Shown: piece by piece, positions 1-9,776 of the stretch
Numbering within the stretch: position 1 is the first letter of the stretch
Layout of the letters: each line of letters starts with the position of its first letter
From: Bacteroidota bacterium
GTDB lineage: Bacteria; Bacteroidota; Bacteroidia; Chitinophagales; JADIYW01
DNA: 64,000 nucleotides
Direction of reading: 5' to 3'
NCBI GenBank assembly: GCA_963169645.1
Contig: CAUJCO010000014.1
Location: 165,512 to 229,511 of the forward strand
The notes under the pieces: model-generated
Database searches by the model: none
Told to the model about the DNA's origin: nothing
The model's input: only the letters and a program-made list of their open reading frames with translations
Made by a program: the position numbers and the translations under genes

Positions 1-3000
1 CTTTTCTATCAGCACCGGAAAATTTAAATGGATCGAGTACCCAAAATTGTACAAATTCTATATTAGCTGCTTCAAAGTCGCTGGTACTTTCAATAGTACG
101 CATAATACCGCCCCAACGTGTTTCCGGATTATTGAGTAAACCTAAATTATTAATCCCTTTTGAATAAACGGTTGGTGTGGTTTCATAATTGAAAGGTCCT
201 TTTTCTTTAGGAAAATAAGATAAATCGAGTGTGTATAACGGTGGATTGGTGATGGTAGAATTTTGTCTGTTTTTAAAAACATCATTTTCGTAAAATTGAC
301 GTGTATAAATATTATTTTTTGTTTCTTGCTGCACGGTGCTGTTTAATGGATTACTATTAGAAGTACCCAAGAAAACAGGATCTATAGAATACCAAGCTAA
401 TTTGGCTCTATTAAAACCATATACTAAACTATCACTTACGCGAGCTTCCGGAAATTTCTCGGCACCAAAAATATTAGGCATTCCTTTTGGTGCAGATGCT
501 AAAGACCAAGTAAGAAAGCTTCCTTTTAAATCAAACATGGTGCTGGCTCCTTCAAAATCATCTACATATACGGTTCCGGCATCGTCGATGTTGATTGCTT
601 TGGAGTGTCCCGGGATAAATACTGCAGCTTCTCCGGAAGCAGAAATCTTAGAAGGTGCTTTTGTATCTTGTGCTGTAATCTTATTAAAGATGCGTGTCAA
701 CCCTTTGGATTCGGTAGCATAATTGAAATCGATACCAATTACATTATTTTTTACCGGATCATCATTTAAGTTTACTTTTTGTGTAAATGGTTTCTCTGCC
801 AATCTAAGATGAGTAAATCCAATATTAATATTTTTATTAACGGCATAATCTAATCTTGTTCCAAACAATGTTTTATTGACTACACCAAACAACACATTAT
901 TTTCAAATTTTATATCGATAGGAACACCGGAATTTAAAACACCTTGGTTGATGATTACTACTTCACCAATTCCATAGTTTACGGTAAAGTCGACATTTTC
1001 GGTTAATTGCGTTCCGCCCGCAGTTACGGTAACAGAGCCTTGTGGCAAATTAAATGCACCGGGCAAACGGAAAGTACTATTGTCTGTTCCGCGATAGGTT
1101 CCTTTTAAACTAAACCGATTAAATTCCGGAAATTGCTGTGCTGCATATTTTGTAGTATCATACAAATAGCGATACGCATATTTTGCGGCAACAGTTGGAT
1201 CGCCAATTTTGGAAGCTAAATAAGAACCAAATGGCTCTAAGACCGGAAAATAAATTTTACCGATTTTAGGTGTGATGGTTATGTTTGGAATAAAATCAAA
1301 CTTTCCATCATTTTGCGGATCTAATTGATTATTTAAATTATCGAGGTTCAATACTTTTAATAATTGCTGACCTGCAACAGCGTTCGGCGCAGGTGTTTCC
1401 GGCAAATATCTTTTTTGTCCGCCACCCGGATCTTGATAATAAATATCTAAGAAAAATTGATCGGGATTTACATTATACGCACCTAAAGAATAAACGTTTT
1501 TCATCATCAAATCCCAAATTGGTTCTACGGTACGCACGGATGTTGCTTTCAACATTTTCAATGCTATAATTTGGTCTTTCGTTTTGGTTGTATCTGCTAA
1601 TGGTGGCAAATCTGAGGCAAATTCACCTAACTGATACACTTTTCCGTTTACTGTATATTGTATGGCAACACCCAAAACTTCATCCGGACGAAGTTGTTGG
1701 TTTAAGGAAATATAGCCTAATTGTGCGTTAAAGGAATATTCTGTTGTGGCTAATTTTCTGGCACTTACTTTTTCAAAATCATCTACAGCTTGTAAACCGT
1801 GTCTTTCTAAGAAACTAATGGTACGAGATGGATCGCGGAAATCAAGTGCGTCTGAGCTTCTTGTTAAAATATTATATAAATTATTGGAGTTGCTTTCCGG
1901 ATAAGGATTGGTATTCCCATTTAATAATGTTGGATTAAATACTTTATTAATCTCTCCTAAATCTTGGAAAGCTACCATTTCGCGAACATCTACTGTTTGT
2001 CGCGTTTTATTGGTAATCCAAACTTCTATTTTATTGATATTCGTTTGTGCACTTACAAAAGGCAGTTTACTCAAACTTTGTTCGTACATATCTCTAAAGT
2101 ATTGAGCAATAAAGAAGTGTCGGTTATCTTCATACTCATCCGCTTTTATATTAAAGCTTTTAGTTTGAGCTCCATTTTCTATGCGTACAGATTCTGTTTT
2201 AGATTTTTGTTGAGAAAGGATATTGGTGATGGTTAATCGGCCAAAACGCAATTGCGTTTTGATACCGAATAAATTCTGTGGTCCTTTTATCAAGGCACTT
2301 CTTAAAGGCAAGCTAATATTTCCGAATTCAACACCTTGTATGATGTCATCTTCTTTTCCTTTGTAAGCTAATTTCAATTGGTTTTCAAATGCGAAACCAG
2401 ATTTTGTATTATAATTGATTCCTAATTTTATTTTATCTCCGATAGAAGCTTGCAATCCTAATTGGATATTCATATCGAAATCAAAATTGATATTGCGGCG
2501 TTGATTTTGTAACAACACCGGATTATCTGTTCGTTGAGAGTTTACACCAATGGTTACATCTACATTACCTTGTGGTTTTATTTCTATTTTAGTGCCACCT
2601 AAAAAGCGGTTGGTTAATTCCGGACCTTGATATAAAAAAGGTTGTTTGCTTTTGCGTTCTGCTAAGTCAATAGCTCTGGAACGTTGTTGAAAATAAGATT
2701 GCTCTGCTTCTTTGTTGGTGTATTGTAAATATTCGTCATAAGTCATGTATGTTGGCGTTTTATAATAATCATCGCCAATTTTTTCATACACAATATATTT
2801 ATTGGTTTTAGGATCGTATTCTACATTTTTTTGAATGATAGACGGATCTTTTAAATCTATGGTAGCTGCCGACTTTGTAGTAACAAAGCTGGTATTTCTA
2901 TCCTGAATCGGATATTTTAATTTTAATTGTGCCGAATCTGTCGTTTGTGAAAAGAGCAAACTGTTGCCGAAAGCAAAGGCAACGAACAACAAAATACCGA

Positions 3001-3028
3001 TAGAAGTGTTATGTATAGTTCTTCTCAC
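1..3028 (-). CDS. sprA: SprA, T9SS outer-membrane translocon / gliding protein (C-terminus off window)
   Basis: The minus-strand frame stays open from a GTG at 3028 to the window edge, giving about 1009 residues of a protein that is usually near 2400. The start is GTG, preceded in frame by a TAG four codons upstream with no ATG between. An N-terminal signal peptide (VRRTIHNTSIGILLFVAFAF) precedes the mature chain. Landmarks typical of SprA are RFLGGTKIEIKPQGNVDVTI, QQLRPDEVLGVAIQYT and the AGTVYVDDFEGA motif. SprA forms the very large outer-membrane conduit of the type IX secretion system and is needed for gliding in flavobacteria. It lies 20 bp downstream of ruvA, the same neighbour order as in Flavobacterium johnsoniae (recalled knowledge), so the two are probably co-transcribed. 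The family assignment is secure. What follows downstream lies outside the window. Confidence 0.93.
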   Translation of the reverse strand, partial: MRRTIHNTSIGILLFVAFAFGNSLLFSQTTDSAQLKLKYPIQDRNTSFVTTKSAATIDLKDPSIIQKNVEYDPKTNKYIVYEKIGDDYYKTPTYMTYDEYLQYTNKEAEQSYFQQRSRAIDLAERKSKQPFLYQGPELTNRFLGGTKIEIKPQGNVDVTIGVNSQRTDNPVLLQNQRRNINFDFDMNIQLGLQASIGDKIKLGINYNTKSGFAFENQLKLAYKGKEDDIIQGVEFGNISLPLRSALIKGPQNLFGIKTQLRFGRLTITNILSQQKSKTESVRIENGAQTKSFNIKADEYEDNRHFFIAQYFRDMYEQSLSKLPFVSAQTNINKIEVWITNKTRQTVDVREMVAFQDLGEINKVFNPTLLNGNTNPYPESNSNNLYNILTRSSDALDFRDPSRTISFLERHGLQAVDDFEKVSARKLATTEYSFNAQLGYISLNQQLRPDEVLGVAIQYTVNGKVYQLGEFASDLPPLADTTKTKDQIIALKMLKATSVRTVEPIWDLMMKNVYSLGAYNVNPDQFFLDIYYQDPGGGQKRYLPETPAPNAVAGQQLLKVLNLDNLNNQLDPQNDGKFDFIPNITITPKIGKIYFPVLEPFGSYLASKIGDPTVAAKYAYRYLYDTTKYAAQQFPEFNRFSLKGTYRGTDNSTFRLPGAFNLPQGSVTVTAGGTQLTENVDFTVNYGIGEVVIINQGVLNSGVPIDIKFENNVLFGVVNKTLFGTRLDYAVNKNINIGFTHLRLAEKPFTQKVNLNDDPVKNNVIGIDFNYATESKGLTRIFNKITAQDTKAPSKISASGEAAVFIPGHSKAINIDDAGTVYVDDFEGASTMFDLKGSFLTWSLASAPKGMPNIFGAEKFPEARVSDSLVYGFNRAKLAWYSIDPVFLGTSNSNPLNSTVQQETKNNIYTRQFYENDVFKNRQNSTITNPPLYTLDLSYFPKEKGPFNYETTPTVYSKGINNLGLLNNPETRWGGIMRTIESTSDFEAANIEFVQFWVLDPFKFSGADRK

Positions 3029-3048
3029 TAACTGTTTATGCTACAAAT

Positions 3049-3645
3049 TTATAAATTTTTCAAGCTTAATTTTATCAAATCTTCCACTGTCTGCACATTT
3101 CCATTATCTTTCCATACTTTGGTAATGGCTTTTTCCGCTTGTGGTTTTTGAAAACCCAACATGGTTAAAGCCGCCAATGCTTCATCACTCATTACGGATG
3201 AATGACTCTGCAATAACGTTGCTTCCATTCCTTCCGAAGAGGGTGATTTTTTTAATTTATCTTTCAATTCCAAAATAAGACGTTGGGCTGATTTTGGTCC
3301 AATGCCTTTGATTGATTGTATTAAACGCACATCTTCCTGAATTATTGCCTTCTGAAATTCTTGCACCGTTAAAGATGAAAGCACCAAACGAGCGGTATTG
3401 GGTCCAACACCGGAAACAGCGATTAAATGCAAAAACATATCTTTCTCTTCTTCGCTGATAAAACCATATAAAATATGTGCATCTTCTCGAACCACTAAAT
3501 GGGTGAACAATTTTACAGTAGAATTTTGTTCTAATTGGGAAAATGTGTGTAACGTAATGTTGACAAAAAATGCGATTCCATTGCAATCTAAATATACATG
3601 CGTTGGCGTTTTGAGCGTAATTTTTCCATTCAAATAGGCGTACAT
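3049..3645 (-). CDS. ruvA: Holliday junction branch migration protein RuvA
   Basis: A 198-residue protein that binds four-way junctions and loads the RuvB motor during recombination repair. The start is set at the ATG giving MYAYLNGKITLKTPTHVYLD, because RuvA proteins begin with this OB-fold strand; an ATG-type extension 13 codons upstream is possible but unsupported. The central helix-hairpin-helix motifs are visible as LIAVSGVGPNTARLVLSSL and IQSIKGIGPKSAQRLILELK (about residues 70-125). The C-terminal RuvB-binding domain follows (EALAALTMLGFQKPQAEKAI). The length is normal for the family. sprA begins 20 bp downstream on the same strand. Confidence 0.96.
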   Translation of the reverse strand: MYAYLNGKITLKTPTHVYLDCNGIAFFVNITLHTFSQLEQNSTVKLFTHLVVREDAHILYGFISEEEKDMFLHLIAVSGVGPNTARLVLSSLTVQEFQKAIIQEDVRLIQSIKGIGPKSAQRLILELKDKLKKSPSSEGMEATLLQSHSSVMSDEALAALTMLGFQKPQAEKAITKVWKDNGNVQTVEDLIKLSLKNL

Positions 3646-3681
3646 AGTTTTTGGTTGTGGTGTGTTTTTTAGATTACAGCA

Positions 3682-3710
3682 CAAAATACCAAAAATTCAT
3701 TAAAATCAAA
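3682..3710 (-). promoter_or_regulatory. Candidate sigma-ABfr promoter for ruvA-sprA
   Basis: Read on the minus strand, TTTG (3707-3710) is followed after 18 nt by TATTTTG (3682-3688), close to the Bacteroidota consensus TTTG-N19-21-TAnnTTTG. It lies 36 nt upstream of the ruvA ATG. Match by eye only. Confidence 0.4.
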
Positions 3711-3770
3711 TTTTTAATATTGACTTTTAACCTTTTAGCTTCGGTGAAAGAACGGAGAAAAAAAACAAGC

Positions 3771-5444
3771 TTATTTACATTTAATTTTTCGAACTTTTAG
3801 CTTATCGCCCTTGTGTAAAATGGGATTCTTCTTAAAACCATTCCATTTTAAGATATCTTGTACGGTTACATCATCATATTTTTGTGCGATACCATAAAGG
3901 GTTTCTCCGCTTTTTACTACGTGTGTTTGAAAACAATCTTTTTTATTATAAATTTTAATCGGGTTTATCTTATCTACAAAAGGTTCTTTCGATTTTAGTT
4001 CTTTCGATTTTGTGGCAACGGATGCTTCTTCATACGTAGTAATTTTACTACTTAGTTCATCTTTTATATTTTTACTTAAATAATTAAACCGAACAAATTT
4101 CTTTAAATCATTTTTGTGTACATACACCAATAATTCATCGTTTACTTTTATCGTATTATCCGGCAACTGATTCCAATCTCTAATTTCTTTTACGGTGCAA
4201 TGAAACCAAGAGGCAATGTTTCCGAGATTATCTCCTTTTTTTACGGTATAAGCTATTGTTTTATAATTAGCGTCATCCACTTTTGAAATCGTAGCTGTAA
4301 TCGATTGGGCTGTTACCTTTTTAGGTTCATCTTCCGCTGTTGGAATATCTTTCCAAGCATCTTTATTTGTAGTGGTTTTAGAAGTAGGTTTGGTATTAGT
4401 CGCTGTAGTTTTGGTTAGGGCATTTACGATAGGCGATTCTAACAATTGTTCTTCTTGTTCGCACAATGCTTTTTGATACAACGAATCTTGCAAACTCTGA
4501 TACGCAGTAATTTTTGAAACCGGAATATTTAGAATGAAATCTTGTGGAATAGAGGTGGTGAGTAAAGATGGATTTTCATCAATAATAACTTGCCTTGGAA
4601 TTTCCAATACTTTTTCTAAATCCAACACCGTAATTTTATGGCGTACATTCACGCGGTGTGTATGTTCTGCTTCCATTTCTAACGGAGCGACTCCGTATCT
4701 ATCGGCATATTTCATGGCATATACAATAGCAATAAATGATGGCACATACGCTCTGGTTTCTGCCGGAAGATACGGACGGATATCCCAAAAATTAGTAGAA
4801 CCACCAGCCTTTTTGATGGCTTTGTTGACATTACCGGCACCGCAATTATACGATGCAATTGCCATTTGCCAATCGCCATATAAGTTATACGACTCCAGCA
4901 AATAGCGAGCTGCGGCATCGCACGCTAAATATGGGTCTCTGCGTTCATCGATGCGTTTATTAATGGTTAGATTATACCGCAATGCGGTGCTATACATAAA
5001 TTGCCACGGGCCACTGGCACCGGCTTTAGATAGTGCAAATGGATTAAGCGCCGACTCTACTACTGCCAAATATTTCATCTCATCCGGAATGCCGTATTTG
5101 GCTAAAATAGGTTCAAAAATAGGGAAGAATTTTTGGGCTCTTGCCAACATTTTGGCAATATGTGTTTTTCGTTTTTCATTAGTATTATACGAGATGTATT
5201 TTTGTACATGGTCATTATAATCTAAAGAAATTGTTTTTTGTATTTTTTTTAGACGAACGGCAATTTGTGCACTCAAAACCACCGGATCCGGATCATCTTT
5301 AAACAATTGTTCTTCTGTCGGGATTTCCAACTCACTTTGATTATCTTTGAATTGTGATGGTGGTGCAGATTGAGCCAGCACTTGCCCATTTAACCAACAA
5401 AAAAAGAAAAAAATATACCACGAAGTCTGCCTTCCAAATCTCAT
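3771..5444 (-). CDS. Lytic murein transglycosylase with two LysM domains (MltD-like)
   Basis: A 557-residue exported cell-wall enzyme. The signal peptide is MRFGRQTSWYIFFFFCWLNG, followed by QVLAQS. The SLT/goose-lysozyme-like catalytic domain spans about residues 105-290, with the catalytic glutamate in LAVVESALNPFALSKAGASG (E130) and the downstream ASYNCGAGNVNKAI motif. Two LysM peptidoglycan-binding domains follow: YTVKKGDNLGNIASWFHCTV (about 400-445) and HVVKSGETLYGIAQKYDDVT (about 510-555). The layout matches MltD, which cleaves the MurNAc-GlcNAc bond to give 1,6-anhydroMurNAc products. A low-complexity Thr/Lys linker lies between the catalytic and LysM parts. It is transcribed toward ruvA but 126 bp from its start. 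A TATCTTGC box sits four bases before the ATG. Confidence 0.9.
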   Translation of the reverse strand: MRFGRQTSWYIFFFFCWLNGQVLAQSAPPSQFKDNQSELEIPTEEQLFKDDPDPVVLSAQIAVRLKKIQKTISLDYNDHVQKYISYNTNEKRKTHIAKMLARAQKFFPIFEPILAKYGIPDEMKYLAVVESALNPFALSKAGASGPWQFMYSTALRYNLTINKRIDERRDPYLACDAAARYLLESYNLYGDWQMAIASYNCGAGNVNKAIKKAGGSTNFWDIRPYLPAETRAYVPSFIAIVYAMKYADRYGVAPLEMEAEHTHRVNVRHKITVLDLEKVLEIPRQVIIDENPSLLTTSIPQDFILNIPVSKITAYQSLQDSLYQKALCEQEEQLLESPIVNALTKTTATNTKPTSKTTTNKDAWKDIPTAEDEPKKVTAQSITATISKVDDANYKTIAYTVKKGDNLGNIASWFHCTVKEIRDWNQLPDNTIKVNDELLVYVHKNDLKKFVRFNYLSKNIKDELSSKITTYEEASVATKSKELKSKEPFVDKINPIKIYNKKDCFQTHVVKSGETLYGIAQKYDDVTVQDILKWNGFKKNPILHKGDKLKVRKIKCK

Positions 5445-5448
5445 TTTT

Positions 5449-5456
5449 GCAAGATA
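5449..5456 (-). promoter_or_regulatory. -7-like box abutting the MltD start
   Basis: On the minus strand TATCTTGC lies four nucleotides before the ATG at 5444, one or two mismatches from TAnnTTTG. If used, transcription would begin at or within a few bases of the start codon. No clear -33 TTTG was found. Confidence 0.3.
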
Positions 5457-5676
5457 CGGAAAATGAAAAATTTAAAATCTTAAAATTCTACTTTTTAATA
5501 GTTTTTTAGATTTTATTAATGAATATTTTTCTTTGATAAAATGTAAAAATATAAAACTTTATTATACAATATGTTATTTATGCAAAGGAAGTTTATAAAA
5601 TATAGTAAAATTTATTTAACTAATAGACTAATAACAATTAAATATTTATATTTACATTTACAAAAATATAATTATT

Positions 5677-7869
5677 ATGAAAAATTTAACAATCCTATTA
5701 ATTAGTTTTTGGGCATTAAATAATTTGAACGCTCAAAGTTTTAGTCTTGGTAATTCTACTATACCTATGCAAATAAACAATGAAGGATTAAAATCAATTG
5801 ATAATTCAATTTCAGGTGCAATAGGACAATTACATAATATTGGAACAACCATTCCAAACCCTTTATTACCAGCTATTGATTCTTTCACAGATTTAAATAT
5901 ACAAACATTAAGGTTTCCTACTACAGATTTTAATCTTTATCATTTTGGGATTAATAAAAAAGGGTATGGTTTTAATTATGATGAAGTTTATTGGAACAAA
6001 AAATCAATTGATGGAACAAGTTCATCTGATAGAGCACAAAAAACACAAAATTTAATAAGCAAAGATGAAAGCTATTCAGCAAATATTATTGAGTTATTCA
6101 TAGAAACAGTTCATCAAACTGAAGAAAATAATAATTGTACTGTAAATGTAATTTACACACTAAATATATGGCAACATTTTAGGAATACTGGAGGTAATTT
6201 TAATTTTCATTATGATCTTTCTGGTAGAGATGTAATAACAAGTGGCTTAACTTCATTAAGTATTTTACCTGGCAATCCATTATTTAATAGTATGATGCAA
6301 GAAAATATAGATGCTATTCAATATTTAAAGAATAATGGAGTAAATGTAGTTGGTGTTGAGTACGATAATGAACCATATGATTGGCCATTAATAAGCAATC
6401 AAGACACTTTCAAATTAAATCAAACAAAAATAAATAATTATATTTCAGTAATTCAGACATATGATTCTATGATTAAAAGTATATAGCCAAATATGAAATC
6501 CTCCATACCATTTGCACATTATGGTGGCCCAAATGGAAATTTATATAATAGTTCTGTTTGGTCAAAAAATTTTTATGATGCATTTTCAATTCATCATTAT
6601 TCAAATCCTCAAAGTACGAATAAATTGTTTGGTATAGACTGTATAAAAATTGATTTACCTCCTAATGCTCCATTTTCACAAATCTTGGATTTTATTAATA
6701 ACGATATAAATGGTACTGGTAATAATGCAAATTGTGGCAAACAATTATCATCTCGATTATCTACACTTGATTCAAAAAATAAAGAATATTGGATTTTAGA
6801 GTGGAATACAAGTGATAAAATTAATATAAATAATTCAATATTACATGCTGAATATTATTATAAGATGCTCTTTTCCGAATTTATTCCTAATAATAGAATT
6901 AAAAATTGTATTTATTGGGCAGCTTCGATGGTAGATAATGGACCAGTTTTTAATCAAAGTTATCCACATTGGGGTGGGATGATGAGACATAAAATTACTA
7001 ATGCTAATGATTGGTTTATAAACAAACAGGCAACCTATTACCCTGCCCTATATTTTAATAAAATTTTTAAAGATAATATGAAATTAATCGATAATTATAA
7101 TTGGAATAATTGGAGTGATTTTGGTCAAATACCGTCATTTATAAGAACTAATTTTAATTCTTTGAATAAAAATAAATTTTTTATAAGACCATTCATTAAA
7201 ACTTTGACAAACCCATTAACACACATAATTAATATGTATATTTATTTTTCAAATATGTCCTCTGAAACAGTCACAGTAGATTATTCTAATTTCTATATCA
7301 ATACTCCTTTTTATTCATGTAGTGGTAATCAAGGGGCGACAAATTATACTTTTAAAGCAACACCAGGTGGCATTGTAGAAAATTACTATGACGTTGCTAC
7401 AATTAATTATATTAAAACTAATTCAACTAACTGGGGAATTGGGCAAGAACCAGAAAGATGGTTTAACTATTCATTTACATCTAAACAACATCAAGGATGG
7501 TATGATTTTGATAGTTCAAATATTATTCCGCCTTATTCAGTAGGTATGATCAATTTAACTTTATCAACAAGCGAGTGCAATGGAAGTACAAGTATAATTA
7601 ATAAAGCTATAGACAAACAAGAGAAAAATATTTATAATAAATTTTTATTATATCCAAATCCAACTAAAGAGATTATAAATTTTGAGTTTAGTGATAATGG
7701 AACTAAAAAAATTGAAATTTATGATATTCAAGGAAAAGTAATTAAAAATATTATTACAAATGATAATTCTTACTATTTAAATATGTCTGGATGCTCAAAA
7801 GGAGTGTATATTTATACTATTCTATATGAGGATGGAAAAATTGAGAAATCTAAATTTATATTAGAGTAA
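5677..7869 (+). pseudogene. Glycoside-hydrolase-like T9SS cargo protein, interrupted by an in-frame TAG
   Basis: One reading frame encodes about 730 residues, broken only by a TAG at 6484-6486; after CCA AAT it continues in the same frame at the ATG at 6493. The N-terminal half (269 codons) starts with a signal peptide (MKNLTILLISFWALNNLNAQ). It holds VVGVEYDNEPYDWPL, which looks like the strand with the acid/base glutamate of a clan GH-A TIM barrel. The C-terminal half holds EYWILEWNTSD, a plausible nucleophile strand, so both presumed catalytic residues survive on opposite sides of the stop. The last 80 residues (LLYPNPTKEIINFEFSDNG to KSKFILE) are a T9SS type A sorting domain. The substrate is unknown. 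It is either a pseudogene by one nonsense change or a sequencing error. Codon use is AT-richer than in its flanks. An independent restart at 6493 would lack a signal peptide. Confidence 0.75.
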
Positions 7870-8088
7870 TAAAATGATTTCTTTATTAGTTAAGAGTAAT
7901 GTGCATTACTTTTAATACTTTCTGTTGCTTTTAAAGCTGAAAAATAATTAATATTGACGAAGAAACATGCTTTGATATATTTAAAAATTTTTATTGGTTT
8001 ATTTTATCGTTTATTATTCAATTATTTCTATTTTTTTATAGCTTTGGTTCTATTGCAATAATGTACAAATACAATTAGTAGATTTTTT

Positions 8089-9762
8089 ATGAAAAATAAA
8101 TTATTTCTGACTGCAATAGTAATGGGATGTGTTTTATCAATTAGTTATCTATATAATTTTAATTTTACAGGTATTGATGATGCAAATATATATTTTGTAT
8201 ATATGAAGCACCTTGCCAATAGGAATGGTTTAGTATATAATATCGGTGGTGAAAAGGTGGAAGGATTTACTTCTATTTTGTGGACATTGATAGGAGCATC
8301 TATCTTCAAATTTACCAATAATATTGAGATAGGACTGCTTATTTTGAATCTGTTTATACTTGCATTTTCATTATTTATTTCTATTAAAATAATTCAAACT
8401 TTTAATGTTGGAAAATTTGAAATAAAAAAGTATATTTTCTTTTTTATTGGGCTTTTATATATTTTTCCGGGTTTTTATGATTGGACAGTTTTTTCTCTAT
8501 TAGAAACAGGATTATGGACATTTGAACTAATTTTAATGTCATTTTTATTGATACTTCCTTATATTAATCCAACAATTTATTTCAACAAATCTTCAAAATG
8601 GATGCTATTTTTATTACCACTACTATTAATTACTAGACCTGAAAGTTTATTATTATGCTTAATTTTTATTTTTATCCGCTTTGTTCAGCTTTTAATTGAA
8701 AAAGAAAAGTTTAGTGTTGCATTTATTCATGTATTGCCAATGATTATATGTTATTTTTTAACTCTAATAATTTTAACTACATGGCGGATATATTATTTTG
8801 GTTATCCTTTACCTAATACTTATTATGTAAAAATTTCGAATGATGTTTTCAGTAATATAAATGAAGGATTTATTTATTTCTTTAAATTTATTATTCGTTA
8901 TAATCCATTCATTTTTTTATTTTTTATTTCTATTGTAGCTTGTTTTAGATATTTTTTAAATAACAAAAAAGTAAATAATAGATTAAAAGCGATTTTTGTA
9001 TTGGCAATTATTTCCATTGTTGGTTTAGGTATTCCATTTTATACTGGAGGTGATCATTTTAGAATGGCTAGATTTTATCAACCTTATGTTCCAATTATTT
9101 ATGTTTGCTTTATACTAATTATAGAGGAGATAAGTGAAAAATATAATTTCTTGCAGAAAATCTTTTCGTCTTATTTTCGAATATGTTTTTGTCTAATATT
9201 CCTTTCACTACTACCTACTAAAAATATTTATTCTCTATTCTTTAATAAGAAACATACTATAGCCATAGAATTTGAAATTGCGAAAGCAGGTAGAAAGATA
9301 GGAAATGAACTAAACTATTTTTTTAACAATACAACAAAACCATCAATTGCTATTATAACGGCAGGAGGAATAGCCTATACATATAATGGTTATGTTAATG
9401 ATGTACTTGGGTTAAATAATGTGGAAGTAGCACATTCAACTTCAAATAGACCAAAAAATATTTTAAACGGACATAGAGCATTTAATAAAAATGTATTCTT
9501 AAAACAAAAGCCTGATTTATTCCTTTTTGAATTTACAAAAGATACAAGTAATTATATTCCAATTACAAAAAGAGAAAATTTTGATAGTAGTTTTGGTGGA
9601 AAAGTAATCAAACATATATATAAAGATTCTACTTTTTTAAATGAATATTCGAACGTTTATATAAAAAATAAAGAATCCAATAAAATCTTAATTGCATTTG
9701 CAAGTAATACCTTCCTTAATAATCTAGATAAAAATAAGTACGAAATTACTTTAGTAAATTGA
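8089..9762 (+). CDS. GT-C type integral-membrane glycosyltransferase (AftB/ArnT-like)
   Basis: A 557-residue protein with about ten predicted membrane helices. The first periplasmic loop carries TGIDDANIYFVYMKHLANRN followed by VEGFTSILWTLIG. This DDAxI...NGLV(Y/F)N...VEG(Y/F)T(S/N)xLW signature is what I recall from AftB-type polyprenyl-phosphate-dependent GT-C enzymes and related transferases; the paired aspartates (DD, about residues 28-29) are the usual catalytic acidic motif. The hydrophilic C-terminus (about 390-557) would face the periplasm. Such enzymes move a sugar from a lipid-phosphate donor to a glycan or protein. Donor and acceptor cannot be read from the sequence. It shares the very AT-rich composition of the preceding hydrolase gene and stands alone on the plus strand between minus-strand housekeeping genes, which suggests acquisition by transfer. 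Confidence 0.7.
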   Translation: MKNKLFLTAIVMGCVLSISYLYNFNFTGIDDANIYFVYMKHLANRNGLVYNIGGEKVEGFTSILWTLIGASIFKFTNNIEIGLLILNLFILAFSLFISIKIIQTFNVGKFEIKKYIFFFIGLLYIFPGFYDWTVFSLLETGLWTFELILMSFLLILPYINPTIYFNKSSKWMLFLLPLLLITRPESLLLCLIFIFIRFVQLLIEKEKFSVAFIHVLPMIICYFLTLIILTTWRIYYFGYPLPNTYYVKISNDVFSNINEGFIYFFKFIIRYNPFIFLFFISIVACFRYFLNNKKVNNRLKAIFVLAIISIVGLGIPFYTGGDHFRMARFYQPYVPIIYVCFILIIEEISEKYNFLQKIFSSYFRICFCLIFLSLLPTKNIYSLFFNKKHTIAIEFEIAKAGRKIGNELNYFFNNTTKPSIAIITAGGIAYTYNGYVNDVLGLNNVEVAHSTSNRPKNILNGHRAFNKNVFLKQKPDLFLFEFTKDTSNYIPITKRENFDSSFGGKVIKHIYKDSTFLNEYSNVYIKNKESNKILIAFASNTFLNNLDKNKYEITLVN

Positions 9763-9776
9763 AAGTTCAATATAAT

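Noticed and set aside
336..722. Plus-strand open frame of 128 codons at the left end
   Set aside because: Antisense shadow of sprA, whose minus-strand frame is continuous and matches the family.
6484..6486. Genome-wide reassignment of TAG to an amino acid
   Set aside because: Other genes here end at TAG with normal family lengths, so a single in-frame TAG is better explained by mutation or error.
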